Shown piece by piece: positions 45,827 through 55,837 of a DNA stretch of 64,000 nt. Made by a program: the position numbers and the translations under genes. Each line of letters begins with the position of its first letter. Positions within the stretch are counted from its first letter, which is position 1. The stretch is taken from the NCBI GenBank assembly GCA_019973155.2, contig BPQB01000003.1:806001-870000 (forward strand), written 5' to 3'. The notes under the pieces were generated by a model, which was given only the letters and a program-made list of their open reading frames with translations, had not been told where the DNA came from and made no database searches. Source of the stretch: Phanerochaete sordida. Lineage: Eukaryota; Basidiomycota; Agaricomycetes; Polyporales; Phanerochaetaceae.

Positions 45827-47291
45827 TCAGCAGACGTGCTCAATCTTGTCGTTCCCAGCGACGCGCTCGCCGAGGTCCCTGCCGACGGTGCGCTCGAAGA
45901 CCTCCATCATGAACGTGAACATCGTGCGCGTCAGCGCGGCGTCCCAGCGGCCCTTGGACTCCTCGTCGCGAATGAACGCGTGCTGCGCCTGCACCTCGAG
46001 GAACTGCGGCGACATCAGTGGTAATTCGCGCAAGGGCGCGTGCAAGAATGGCGTACCGAGACGGGGACGTTGGCATCCTCCAAAGTCTTGCGGATCAAGT
46101 CTCGGCCTTCGCGCGGGACGTGTGTGTCCTGAAAGTGCCCCTTTTGTCAGGATGCCGTCCTGGCCGGGTGAGAGATACACACCTGCTTGCCGAAAACCAT
46201 CTGCATATATGCGTCTTAGCCGCGCTCGATCGATCGGATGCAGTAAAGAAACATACCACGAGTTCGCCGTTGTTGGTCAGTTCGCCGTTGCGCACCCGCG
46301 CAAGCGAATTGTCGCTTTTGCCCTTGCCAAGGGTCGCAGAGTGGATGTCAGTCGCGAAGAAGCAGAAGGAGGCCAAGACGCGAGGATCAAAGAGGGCCTG
46401 GCAGTCTTCATGAGTCTCAGTGAGCAAGAAATTTATCGTCAGTGCCTACACGGAAGGCCTGCAAGTCACTAGTAAGTAAGCCTGCCAACGCAGCCACATC
46501 GAAGGAACGCACCAGGTGTCCGCCGAGGCACATTCCAGTCGCTGGATGAAATCGATAACTTAGCATGATTCCTTCGCGACAAGGGAGCGTATGTACCGGC
46601 AATGCGACCGTTGCAGTTCTTCAGCGAGCTCAGCAGATCGATGGCCAGCGTAGCATCCTAGTCTCTGTTGAGTAGCTAGGCTTGACTCGAACCGAAGTAC
46701 GCGCACCTCATCGAACGCAGCGACCTCCTTCTCGATCTGGACAGCAGAGTTAGCACCGTGTAAAGCGGACGTACGGTTAGAAGATCTGACCTTGAATCTG
46801 TTGCCGCGATCAGTGCCTAGGGGATGTTGTCAGTCAACAGCGAGGAGCTACAAGGAAGCTACCATACCTTCGGTGTCGTAGGGGATCGCCTCCGGGCCCT
46901 GGAACTCATGGTAGGAAGAGGGGCAAGCTGACCGGTTCTTTGTCATGACATGCCACTGTACGTGCTCTGACGACACCTACCGACGACGAAGCCCTGGCTG
47001 GCGATCTGGCCAGCGAATCGCTCGACAGGCCCAGTGACCTGGTAGATCTCACTAGAGACAAGCACATAAGCAAAGCCGACACCCGATCCCGCACAACTGA
47101 CCTGAATACGACAACACCTGAAGACAGGATGAGCTCAAGGCTACCAAAAGACACGGCAGGAAGCGACACACACCTGGGAACTTGGCGTTGGGGTAGCTGG
47201 GGACGCTGGGAGCGATGACGAAGATCCTTATGGGCCGCCCGTTGGCATCGAGCTTGGTGGGCACGTCGTGAAAGGTCTTGGTGATGAGCAT
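45827..47291 (-). CDS. Dienelactone hydrolase family protein with two microexons
   Basis: Alpha/beta hydrolase of the dienelactone hydrolase family, substrate unknown. The start MLITKTFHDVPTKLDANGRP at 47291 leads to IFVIAPSVPSYPNAKFPG. A 16-nt exon (47102-47117) then supplies VVVFS. After that come EIYQVTGPVERFAGQIASQG, FVVACPSSYHEFQGPEAIP and the nucleophile elbow ATGMCLGGHL (Cys). A 9-nt exon (46450-46458, A-F-R) joins it to ALFDPRVLASFCFFATDIHS. The acid residue is in FGKQDTHVPREGRDLI and the His in EVQAQHAFIRDEESKGRWDA. The end is RVAGNDKIEHVC, with TGA at 45827-45829. At least ten exons, about 270 residues. All three triad positions are present, so the enzyme is probably active. Confidence 0.82.
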
Positions 47292-47693
47292 CGTCGTCGT
47301 CGTCGCGGTCGAAAGCGAGTGCACGATGGAATCCGATGTGCGATACACGATATTTGTATAACGGCAGGCGCCCGTCCTTGTGGCGCGGCCCTTCTGGCCC
47401 TTGTCTGGTTGGATGCTCCTCGAGTTCCCGTAGGCTGACGACCCTCCGAGTCCTTACGGATGTTCTGAGCTTATGTAAGCAGGGTCAGTACAATTTATTG
47501 CGCCCACACTTCCGCACCGTCCAGCAGTCCGCGGCTAGGTATGATCTTAGCTTGCAATGTTCTGCATCTGTTGCCACACGATACTCGCCGAGGTCATGAT
47601 CAATATCGTAGCACGTCGTGCATATCTTACTGTACATACAAACGCTGGGAGCCCTCGCCATGCTCTGGCAACGGCGAGAACGCAAGCCACTAT
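47292..47693. other. Intergenic region between two minus-strand genes
   Basis: 402 nt: promoter of the hydrolase gene and 3' flank of the membrane protein gene. No supported gene. Confidence 0.5.
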
Positions 47694-48892
47694 TCAGCGA
47701 GCCTGAGGGGAGAAGAAGCCAGAGGCAGGCGTGTCTATAAATGTCTGCGGAGATGTGATAGAAGCTTGAAACAGGTGAGAGGGATATGTCCATGGGTATT
47801 GCTGTGGCGAGCTGGAGTACCAGCTGTAACGCATGGACTGTTCGCCCAAGCCATGCGACGACATCCCCGGAGATGCCAGGTTCATTCCCGCGCTAGTGAC
47901 CGTCGCAGGCGTACGCGTGGGACGTATGGCGGTTGCAGCATCAGAGTACGGCGAAGTGACCGCCACTGGCATAGGAAACGCTGAGGTGGGCGCGCCAGAG
48001 AAGACACTGGCAGTCTGTGGGGTGGCGGGCACGACGAAGAGCTGGGGAGGGGAGACGGTTATCTTCTCCGCGTCTCGACCGCGATTCCTCCGCGTGTACC
48101 ACGACTGGACAACCTTCTGCGGCTCCGTTTTGCGGAACCTTCCGTCCCGCTCGGGGACGAAGTCTTTGACGATCCTGTGAGACGACCAAGGGAGCCGGGA
48201 AATGCGGAGGAAGAATAGGACGATGAGCACCCAGTAATATGCCCAGGTGTCGTAGGGAGGGACAGCAATATCGATGGACGGGGCCTTGGTATGGGCAGAG
48301 TGGCTCGAGCTGACATCGGACTCCATATACGAAGGAACCCCGTCTGACCTGACTACTTCATAGTGACTGGGCCGTACAGGCTCGTCGAAGCCGGGGGATG
48401 ATTCCAGCTCTGCGGATGTTTCTGGTATCCCTGATAGAGCCTGCGACGCGACTACGTACGAGATCAAATTAGTTCAGACAGGGCGCGGTTAAATCAACAC
48501 CACTGACTTCGACTGGGGAAGCGGAGGGGATCCTGTGACGCTGCCCCCTGCGCCTCCGAGGCGTACTCGGAGTACAATGACTCCCGGGAGTGGTGCTTGT
48601 GGAAGGCACCAGATATCCTCTTCCACCGATTTCTGAGCCCGCCCATGATTCTGCCCCGAGACTCGGGGGAGTCGTCGGTTGAAGATGATTCGACATGGAA
48701 GGCAGGGTGCTCAGAGTATGCATACTCGCCACTGGCCAGCACCGGCTCTGGCATGTGCACGGGCGAGTGCATTGATTGAGCGATGCTGGGGTGGTATCGC
48801 GGTGTCGGCGCGTGCAGCTGCTCGCGAGGGCGGAGGGACCGCGGCGAGCCGATGTTCAAGGACGCCGCTTGCGGTGATCGGTAGGGGTCCAT
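47694..48892 (-). CDS. Single-pass membrane protein, unknown function
   Basis: Not recognised. The start MDPYRSPQAASLNIGSPRSL at 48892 and one intron near 48455-48515 give about 380 residues. The N-terminal half is Ser/Pro/His-rich and contains a basic patch (GGLRNRWKRISGAFHKHHSR). A single hydrophobic segment near the middle (TWAYYWVLIVLFFLRISRLP) is followed by SSHRIVKDFVPERDGRFRK. The C-terminal third is Ser/Thr/Pro-rich and ends DTPASGFFSPQAR. The hydrophobic segment is short (about 15 residues), so it could be a membrane anchor or a hairpin. Regions on both sides look disordered. The stop is TGA at 47694-47696. Confidence 0.65.
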
Positions 48893-49327
48893 CCTGTAGC
48901 TGCTGCTTCACGAGAACGTCACGGAGGACAGACGAGTCGCGGGGGTATGATGCACAGATAGCTCACAAGTGCAGAGAGATATATGAACGAACACGAGGCA
49001 AGATGGCGGTCCAACTCTCAGTCGGTCACGTAATGATCAGGTCGTGTTGGGTGTCTATCGAAAGCGCACAGCCGGGCCAACCAGGATAGCACGGAGACGC
49101 AAAGCGAGGCCCGACGCAGTCCAGAGAAGGACGACGAAGGCGGGTGCACGCGCGAGAGCCGCACGCTGGATGTTGAAGTTGAGAGCAGAGGAGGAACCAG
49201 GCACCGGGCGCCTGAGAGCCACGTCCTGGCGCAGGAACGTGCGTCGCACTCCCGCCACCACGAAAATGAGGACGCACACCGCCGCACACCTCTCTTGTCT
49301 TCTCTCGTGACCATCCTCGCCCCCACC
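48893..49327. other. Divergent promoter region
   Basis: 435 nt between the starts of the membrane-protein gene and the Pho86-like gene. Open frames in it are not supported. Confidence 0.5.
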
Positions 49328-50257
49328 ATGGCCGACCGCACCGCCAAAATACGCCCCTACAAGGGCGACGACCCCGACCAGAGGCTCGTCCGCTTCACCG
49401 TGGGCAAGGCCGCCATGGAGGGCCTCGCCGTGGCGAACGCGAAGAGTGAGTGCGCCGCCCGTGCATCTGGTCGTCTGACACTGACGTGGCACAGCGTACA
49501 TGCACCCCCTCTTCTTTGTCGTCTGGACAGCACTGTCTGCGGTCCTCATCCAGTGGTTTAACTGGTGGCCGAACTTAGGGATGCCGTGGTGGGCGTGGCT
49601 GAAGCCTATACCCGCGTTCGCGGCCTTCCTTGTCCCCCTCATGTTCCTTGTGGACCTGTACGTCGCATTTGCCGCTGTTATAACTGAGTTCATCGCTGAG
49701 AATGTGGCCACAGGCAAAACCGTCCGTCCTTCGAAGAGGCAATGACGAAGGTCCTCCACGGACCAGACATGATCGACCTCGCCGCATACTACTCGCGGTC
49801 GTCTGCCTCGGGCCTCTGGCTCCTCGAGTTCGGTGACAAGTTTGTCGGTTTGATCGCCATGGACGCGTCTCTGGACGCCACCTCAGACGAGACCTTCGAC
49901 ACGAAAGCGACCCCTGCGCAAATTGATGCGCTCAAGAAGCGGTACAACAAGAAGGGGACCTCGCAGGTCGCAAGTATCCGTCACTTTTACGTCATGGAGG
50001 AGTACCGCGCTGCGCTTGTGCAAGAGGACCTTCTGCACTATGCCGTCACTCAGGCGTTCACGAAGGACCCGAAGGTCAAGGTCATCAAGGGCGCCGACTC
50101 GGAGCTGGAGCGGTGGAAGGTCCGCGCGTACGCCAAGGAGGGCTTCACCGTCGAGAACGCGCTCAAGCGGATAGGGCTGGTCGGCTGGAAGGTTCGCTTC
50201 CGCGAGCTGACGAGGGAGAAGTGGGAAGAGCTCCAGAAGAAAGCACAGCGAATGTAA
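49328..50257 (+). CDS. Pho86-like ER membrane protein with GNAT-like domain
   Basis: The start MADRTAKIRPYKGDDPDQRL at 49328 is followed by FTVGKAAMEGLAVANAK and, across an intron, TYMHPLFFVVWTALSAVLIQ. A second hydrophobic helix is in LKPIPAFAAFLVPLMFLVD. A second intron restores LQNRPSFEEAMTKVLHGPDM. The soluble part (GLWLLEFGDKFVGLIAMDAS, VASIRHFYVMEEYRAALVQE) has the look of a GNAT fold. This arrangement fits the fungal Pho86 family: ER proteins needed for packaging the phosphate transporter Pho84 into vesicles in yeast. About 262 residues. The family call is from memory of the arrangement and needs a profile search; an NAT8-like acetyltransferase is the alternative. Confidence 0.6.
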
Positions 50258-50786
50258 GCGGGGAGACTCATGTGTGCGGAGATGTGTTATTGACGTTTTG
50301 TATATGATATGTTCAGTAATTGTTTATGACCTCGACCTAATTTATTCTACCTCCTCAGCCGTCACACACACTTCGTTCTCCCCAGTTCTCTGTACCGAGA
50401 AGTTTGACTGGGCGGCCTTCCCATCATTATGGACGTTGTGCAAGGCGTCATTGATGCACTTTCCTACAACTTCCTTGGGATCGCTCTAGCTCTCCGGATA
50501 TGCCTGGTAAGGTAGGCACCCCCGCGACTCGGAAGCAATGAGGCTGGATGTCTACGAGGAGCTACCGACGGTGCATCGAGTGGGCCAATCGCTACGGACC
50601 AGCCGCTCCACATACAGATCGGGAAGTGTCACGGAGTTACCCACTGACTTACACGGATCCGCCGCGCTCACCTAAATACTCGAGTCCCGCCATCTCCGTT
50701 TCCCCTCTTCTCTCATCTATCCTCTATGCTGCGTATCCCCGCGCTACCGTGAACGTCGACTTATTGACACACCACTATCTATATTT
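50258..50786. other. Intergenic region
   Basis: 529 nt between tandem plus-strand genes. Nothing beyond UTR and promoter sequence is supported. Confidence 0.5.
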
Positions 50787-51809
50787 ATGGCGGGCTACGG
50801 GCTGGCTACGTTTCCCCGGAGGGCAGGCCCCGCAAAGCGCAGCCTGCTAATTGACGACAATATCTGCGAGGTCATGTCGGTTCGCTGCGAGCGACATACT
50901 GCAATGTATGTGGAGGACCCGGAGCTTCTGCACAACGGCAAAGTGAGTCTGCAATGTCTGCTGACTTTGCAGTCTAGTTGACCAAGGATATCTTCTCAGG
51001 ATTTCACGGCTGCATCGTCGTCTCTTTCGTGCGAACGGTTGCGCGAACCAGCCGGGTCGTTCACTGTCGACAGGAGCTCGTTAAGAAATCATCAACGAAG
51101 TTGTCCAGCCCCCGCGCGGAAGTCTCCTATCCGCCTCATCTCCCCGTCTGGCGAGCTGGATACCTGGGCCATCGCCGTTGGACCGGCAGCCAACCCTTCT
51201 GAGCTGCTAGTCATCCAGTCGTCCACTCCCTTCTCACAGGTCATGGATGAGTTGTGCGAGATGATGGCTCGCTGGTCTCTTCGAGACGATCCCGTACTTT
51301 CCTCGACATCCTCCCCCGATTCCGCCCCCCTTGCGATAGATGACATTTCCACCGCATTCACTTCTCTATCACTGGAGGATTTCTCACCTCCAACACCACC
51401 CCAGGTCGAGGGCGATCTCGACTTGTGGGACGAAGAGCCGCTTTTCTGCGGCAACACATCGTTCTGCGATACCGACGCCGAGTCGGTGTGCGACAGCATC
51501 TCGGATGCCACCTGCGTCGAAGAAGAGAGCATCGTATCCTGGACCACCGTATGCGAGGATCCGCAAGCGAAGGAGGACCCGTCGGATGGCAAGAAGGATA
51601 CACTCTTGGAGGACATCATGAGCGGCCTTCAGGAACACATCACCGCGAAGAGGGAGTTTGCGGTCGCACACTCGTCCGCACCTGCAGTGTCGTGCCCTTT
51701 CACGATATCTGCCGTTGTCCTTGTTGGCCTCCAATGCTGGAGGTCCTCCAGTCCAACTTCTGTCGCTCCCCTCTTTGCTCCTGCCCTGCGCAAAGCCTTT
51801 TGCGTCTGA
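50787..51809 (+). CDS. Acidic, Ser-rich protein of unknown function
   Basis: Not recognised. ATG 50787 gives MAGYGLATFPRRAGPAKRSL, then VRCERHTAMYVEDPELLHNG. One intron (about 50943-50999) joins to DFTAASSSLSCERLREPAGS in frame. A moderately conserved-looking stretch is IRLISPSGELDTWAIAVGP then SELLVIQSSTPFSQVMDELC. The middle is rich in Asp, Glu, Ser and Thr with several Cys. The C-terminus is more hydrophobic (FTISAVVLVGLQCWRSSSPT). About 320 residues. No catalytic motif is visible. The two-exon structure and frame agreement support a real gene, but the evidence is weaker than for its neighbours. Confidence 0.5.
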
Positions 51810-52490
51810 TTTGTGTCTGCCTTGTATACTAGTTCATGACGCCTTTAGTCCCCGCCCCCAATCCCTACATCGCTAGCCCTTGACATCAAGTAGCATACAC
51901 ATTTACACTCATCTCAATGTTTCCATAGACACTCCCCGCGCTGTAGCTTATATGTGTAATCCTATTCAACGCAAAAGTACCAGCACAATAAAACCTTCTT
52001 GTATCCGCACCGTCGGTCGTGTCCGAGGACTTAGGCGTGCCGTTCTATTTCACTCTCGATGGCGTGAGCCTTCCATGGGATGGAATCGATACGCCGTTGG
52101 TCAAACACTTTCAAGAGCGTTCGTGTGTATGACGTGCGATGAATTCTGACAGGACACTGCTTGTCGACTCCTAGCGCATACGGCGTTCAGCGAGCGCGCC
52201 GCAGACTCACAGCAAAGCACCGTTATGCTCACAAAGACGTCGTCGACCCATTGCATGCAGCTACAGAAAGCGACCGCCTGATGCGGGTGCTTGCAGCCAG
52301 CCTGAGCTGAGCGAACGCGTGCTGCTACAGCAATCATTGCGAGCATACAAGGAGGGTGTGCGTCTTGTAGGTCGAAGACGCGACTTGTAGCCTGAGTGAC
52401 CATTCATTCGAAGCTGATTCGCTCCTTCGGGCACGCTGAAGCGAATTGAATGGTATATCCTGCCAGAACAGTACAGTGTGTTCATTGGTT
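51810..52490. other. Convergent intergenic region
   Basis: 681 nt between the unknown acidic gene and the complex I subunit gene. Short frames on both strands lack support. Confidence 0.5.
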
Positions 52491-52947
52491 TCACGAAGAG
52501 TTCTCCGCAGTGGCAACCGTGCCAGAGTACTCCCACTGGCCCGCTGGTGGCTTCTCCTCCAGTGGCTCCCATCTGAAGCACCCGTATAAGTAAATTGTAT
52601 CTCAAGAGAGTAGGAGGACGCACGCCTTCCACTCCGCCATCTTCTGAACCAGACTCAGTTCGTCCTGAGCGATATCCAGTGACTCCTCAATATGACCCTC
52701 GTCTAGCTCCTTCTCTACCGCGGCAATGTCCCCATTCGCGCTCTTCACGATGTTGAGCTTCCTCTGTGTGAGGGCTTCAACGCCCTGGCGGTACACGGAC
52801 GTCGCCGGGAAGGCGGAGAGCGCGGAGAGGGTCGTCTCGTACGTCTGGGTGAGCACGGGAACCGGGTTTTGGTGCACGTGAAGGCCCGTGATGCCCGTCG
52901 TCGTCTTGAGGACTTGGTTGAAGAGCGGACGCGTTAGACGGAGCATG
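52491..52947 (-). CDS. Mitochondrial complex I subunit, NDUFA5/NUFM-like
   Basis: Accessory subunit of respiratory complex I (B13 type, fungal 29.9 kDa family). The start MLRLTRPLFNQVLKTTTGIT at 52947 is followed by GLHVHQNPVPVLTQTYETTL, ALSAFPATSVYRQGVEALTQ and RKLNIVKSANGDIAAVEKEL. An intron with donor at the AAG-GC junction joins MAEWK to AWEPLEEKPPAGQWEY, the expected conserved WEPL motif. The end is SGTVATAENSS, with TGA at 52491-52493. About 135 residues. It lies head to head with a mitochondrial ribosomal protein gene, 92 nt between ATGs. Confidence 0.85.
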
Positions 52948-53039
52948 GTCTGCGACGGTGGTGGTTCACGCAGAGTGTGAAGCGCCCGGGACGGACGATG
53001 CGCGCAAACGCTGAGCGGGACTCGTTCACGTTCACCACC
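52948..53039. promoter_or_regulatory. 92-nt bidirectional promoter of two mitochondrial genes
   Basis: Only 92 nt separate the ATGs of the complex I subunit gene (-) and the bL32m gene (+). Both 5' leaders and both core promoters must fit in, or overlap with, this space or the flanking coding sequence. Confidence 0.65.
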
Positions 53040-53476
53040 ATGGCCGCCCTCGCCCTTCCGACAGCGCGGACACTCTTCCCGGCGCTGCGGCTCCAGTTCT
53101 CTAGACCACTTTTCGCGGCCGCTGTCCCGTCGACTCCGCTTGCGTTTGGCTGGTCGCTTGGATCGGCATGGGAGGCCCTGCGTGAACTCATCCCGCCATT
53201 CCTTCTGGCCGTACCCAAGAAGAAGACATCTCACTCGCGAAAATCGATGCGCAGTGCCAACAAAGGCCTCAAAGACAAAGAGCGTATGTACCGTCCTCCG
53301 ATGACATAGCCCTATCGGCTCACCTTCGCCCAGACTTGGTACATTGCCCGGGATGCGGTTCCGCGAAGCTTGCGCATCACTTGTGCCCGACTTGCTACTC
53401 AAGCCTCAACCGAGAGTGGAAGGCAAGGTCGCGGGATGGGGGCCAGGCGTCGCAAGGGGTAGTCTCAGTGGATTGA
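53040..53476 (+). CDS. MRPL32: Mitochondrial ribosomal protein bL32m
   Basis: Large-subunit mitoribosomal protein with a zinc site. The start MAALALPTARTLFPALRLQF at 53040 is a presequence-like N-terminus. The mature part begins around LLAVPKKKTSHSRKSMRSA, the L32 family motif. One intron restores KGLKDKEHLVHCPGCGSAKL and continues AHHLCPTCYSSLNREWKAR. Two CxxC pairs (CPGC, CPTC) bind zinc. The end is ASQGVVSVD with TGA at 53474-53476. About 125 residues. In yeast the homologue is matured by the m-AAA protease, but a cleavage site cannot be read here. Confidence 0.9.
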
Positions 53477-53983
53477 GGTGCGTCTTGCCCTCGCTCGCTG
53501 ACTCCACGCAGACACCTAACCTCACCAACTAGTCTACAAATATGCACACTGTCGCTTCAAAAACCCGAAAGTGCTCTCGTCCGATACAATGCGAGGTTAC
53601 GCACATTTTCAACACTTAGCAAGCATTTGCACCCGGCCCTCCGCGTCCACACCTTGACATACCCTCCCACGCGCTAGCGAATCACTACTTTCAGGCTTGC
53701 ATTCCCAAGCTCTACATGTAGACTAAGCAGAGGTTATGTGGCCGCTGTTCGCATCAGCTTTTGCTCGCCTTCTCGCATAATGCTCTGACCGGAACCAGTA
53801 TTCCTTGCTTGCGCCGAAAGCGACGCCTGACATCAACCGACCGGGTCTTCTGGGCGTGTCCTGAGCGGACATACTATGTAAGATGCGAAGTGTCCCATGA
53901 TCAATCTCCCCCGCTTTCCATACGACGCCGGTTCTCTCAAATAGACGTGCAGCATGCCCGAGACAACTTGAGAGTTGACCGCC
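53477..53983. other. Intergenic region before the thiolase gene
   Basis: 507 nt between tandem plus-strand genes; frames in it are unsupported. It contains the thiolase promoter. Confidence 0.5.
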
Positions 53984-55705
53984 ATGTTGTCCAGACTCGC
54001 GTCCCGTTCCACCCGAAAGCCTTTCGCGCTCGCCAGAGCTGCGTCCACGACTGCTCGCGGACTCACTGCCGTCCTGCAGAAGAATCCTGACGATGTGGTC
54101 ATTACCTTTGCAAAGCGGACAGCTATGGGCAAGGTTCGCAAAGGGCAACTGAAGGACACTCCGGTGGACGAGCTCTTGCAGGCCCTCTTCAAGGTGGGTC
54201 CTTCGTTGTGTCTACAGCGTTCTGAAAGGCTATAGTTTCGTATCCCAGGCTACGCTCGAGAAGACCAAGCTTGACCCGGCCAAGATAGACGACATCTGTG
54301 TCGGTGAGTAATTTGGAGAAGGCGCGTGATTAGCATGTCCTCACGCGAGCATCGATGTTCAGGTACTTGCCACCCGCCTTCGCCGTTATATATCTCGCGT
54401 GCAGGGGCTCTGGCGGCGGGCATCCCTGCTGAGGTGCCAATTTCTACCGTGAACCGTCTTTGCGGTTCGGGGCTGCAGTCCATCCGAAGCATTGCCCATG
54501 CCGTACAGACTGGGTCTATTTCCCTTGGGCTGGCGGTCGGTGTTGAGAGCATGACTCTAAAGCGCGTACCGTCCAAGTCCCGCTTGCGCGATGAAACTGA
54601 CCTTCTCCAGTCCCCGACCTACTCCAGAAGTCGTGGACGCGGTCCGCGGGAACCCGCAGGCAGAAGACTGCATACAGGTGCGGTACTCGGAGGTGTTGTA
54701 TGAATACGACCCTGGTCCTTAACGTGATATCCTAGCCAATGGGCTGGACTTCAGAGATGGTGGCGGAGGCGTACGATATCTCGCGAGAGAAACAAGACCA
54801 GTATGCTCTGATCTCACACACGCGTGCGGAGCGGGTAAGTGTATGTTTGTTCGGTCAAAATCATTGCTAACAAACTCCCACTTAGGCCATCAAGGAGGGT
54901 ATATTCTCAGAAGAAATTATTCCCATAGAGCTGCGAGGACAAGTCGTCTCTATGGATGACACCGTGCGCGGCGGTGTGACGCTTGAGTCGCTCGCGAAGC
55001 TGAAGCCAGTCTTTGAATGGGGCGACAAGCGCACCACAGCTGGCAACGCTAGCGGCATCGGCGATGGCGCTGCGATTTGCATCCTTACTACGCGGCAGCA
55101 TGCAGAGGCATCAGGGCTCCCTATTCTTGGTAAATATGTGGCGAGCACTTTCGTGGGTAGGTTACACTATGGGCTTTGACACGAACCCTAGGACTTACAT
55201 TCTACTGTGCAGGTGTTGAACCAAGGTACATGGGCATATCTCCTGTTGCGGCAGTGCGCAAAGTCTTGGGAGAGACTGGCCTGACGAAGGAGGATATCGA
55301 CATCTTCGAGGTCAGCCACGCCTTGTCTAAATGCATAGCTAAACTGAAGGAATTACTAGATCAACGAGGCCTTCGCCTCTCAATTCGCGTATTGTGTCGA
55401 GCAACTCCAAGTCCCGATGGACAAAGTCAACCCCAAGTGCGTCTTGACTTGGATGACTAAAGCTGGACATTACACTGACACTCCGGCAGTGGCGGTTCCA
55501 TCGCTCTCACACATCCTCTGGGCATGAGTACGTCTCTCTCCCCAGTGTATAGCTGCCTTCTAACGGTTCTGCAGCTGGCGTTCGACAAATCGTCACTGGC
55601 CTGGCGGAACTGCGGCGCCGAGACGCAAAGCTATTGTGCACAAGTATGTGTATCGGCAGCGGCATGGGCGGCGCTGCAATCATTGTGAACGAGGCCCATC
55701 CCTGA
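53984..55705 (+). CDS. 3-ketoacyl-CoA thiolase (acetyl-CoA C-acyltransferase)
   Basis: Last step of beta-oxidation: thiolytic release of acetyl-CoA. The start MLSRLASRSTRKPFALARAA at 53984 looks like a mitochondrial presequence, and I see no clear PTS2. Then VVITFAKRTAMGKVRKGQLK, ICVGTCHPPSPLYISRAGAL and the nucleophilic Cys in STVNRLCGSGLQSIR. GLAVGVESMTL joins to NPRPTPEVVDAV through an intron (54562-54610) that begins GC instead of GT. Next come QPMGWTSEMVAEAYDISREK, EINEAFASQFAYCVEQLQV, the His motif in GGSIALTHPLGM and the second Cys in LLCTSMCIGSGMGGAAIIV. The stop is TGA at 55703-55705. About ten exons, 410 residues. All catalytic residues are present, so the gene looks functional if the GC-AG intron is spliced. 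Confidence 0.87.
54562..54610 (+). other. Probable GC-AG intron in the thiolase gene
   Basis: 49 nt, starting gcgcgt and ending ctccag. Only this boundary pair gives MTLNPRPTPEVV, the family's usual sequence; the nearest GT donor (at 54566) breaks the frame. Confidence 0.6.
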
Positions 55706-55837
55706 AACTACAAACTCGTACTTCTGCGTGTCATCGATACCCTTTACATTGCTCCCAATTGTATGTTACAGTCTGGACCTACGGAAAATTCCCTGTGGCT
55801 TCGTCTATCTAGTTCTACAAAAATGCGCAGGTCCACT

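Noticed and set aside
45564..46472. 302-codon plus-strand frame
   Set aside because: Its first part is the ALDH C-terminal relic (FYDMFTHRRA); the rest is antisense to exons of the dienelactone hydrolase gene.
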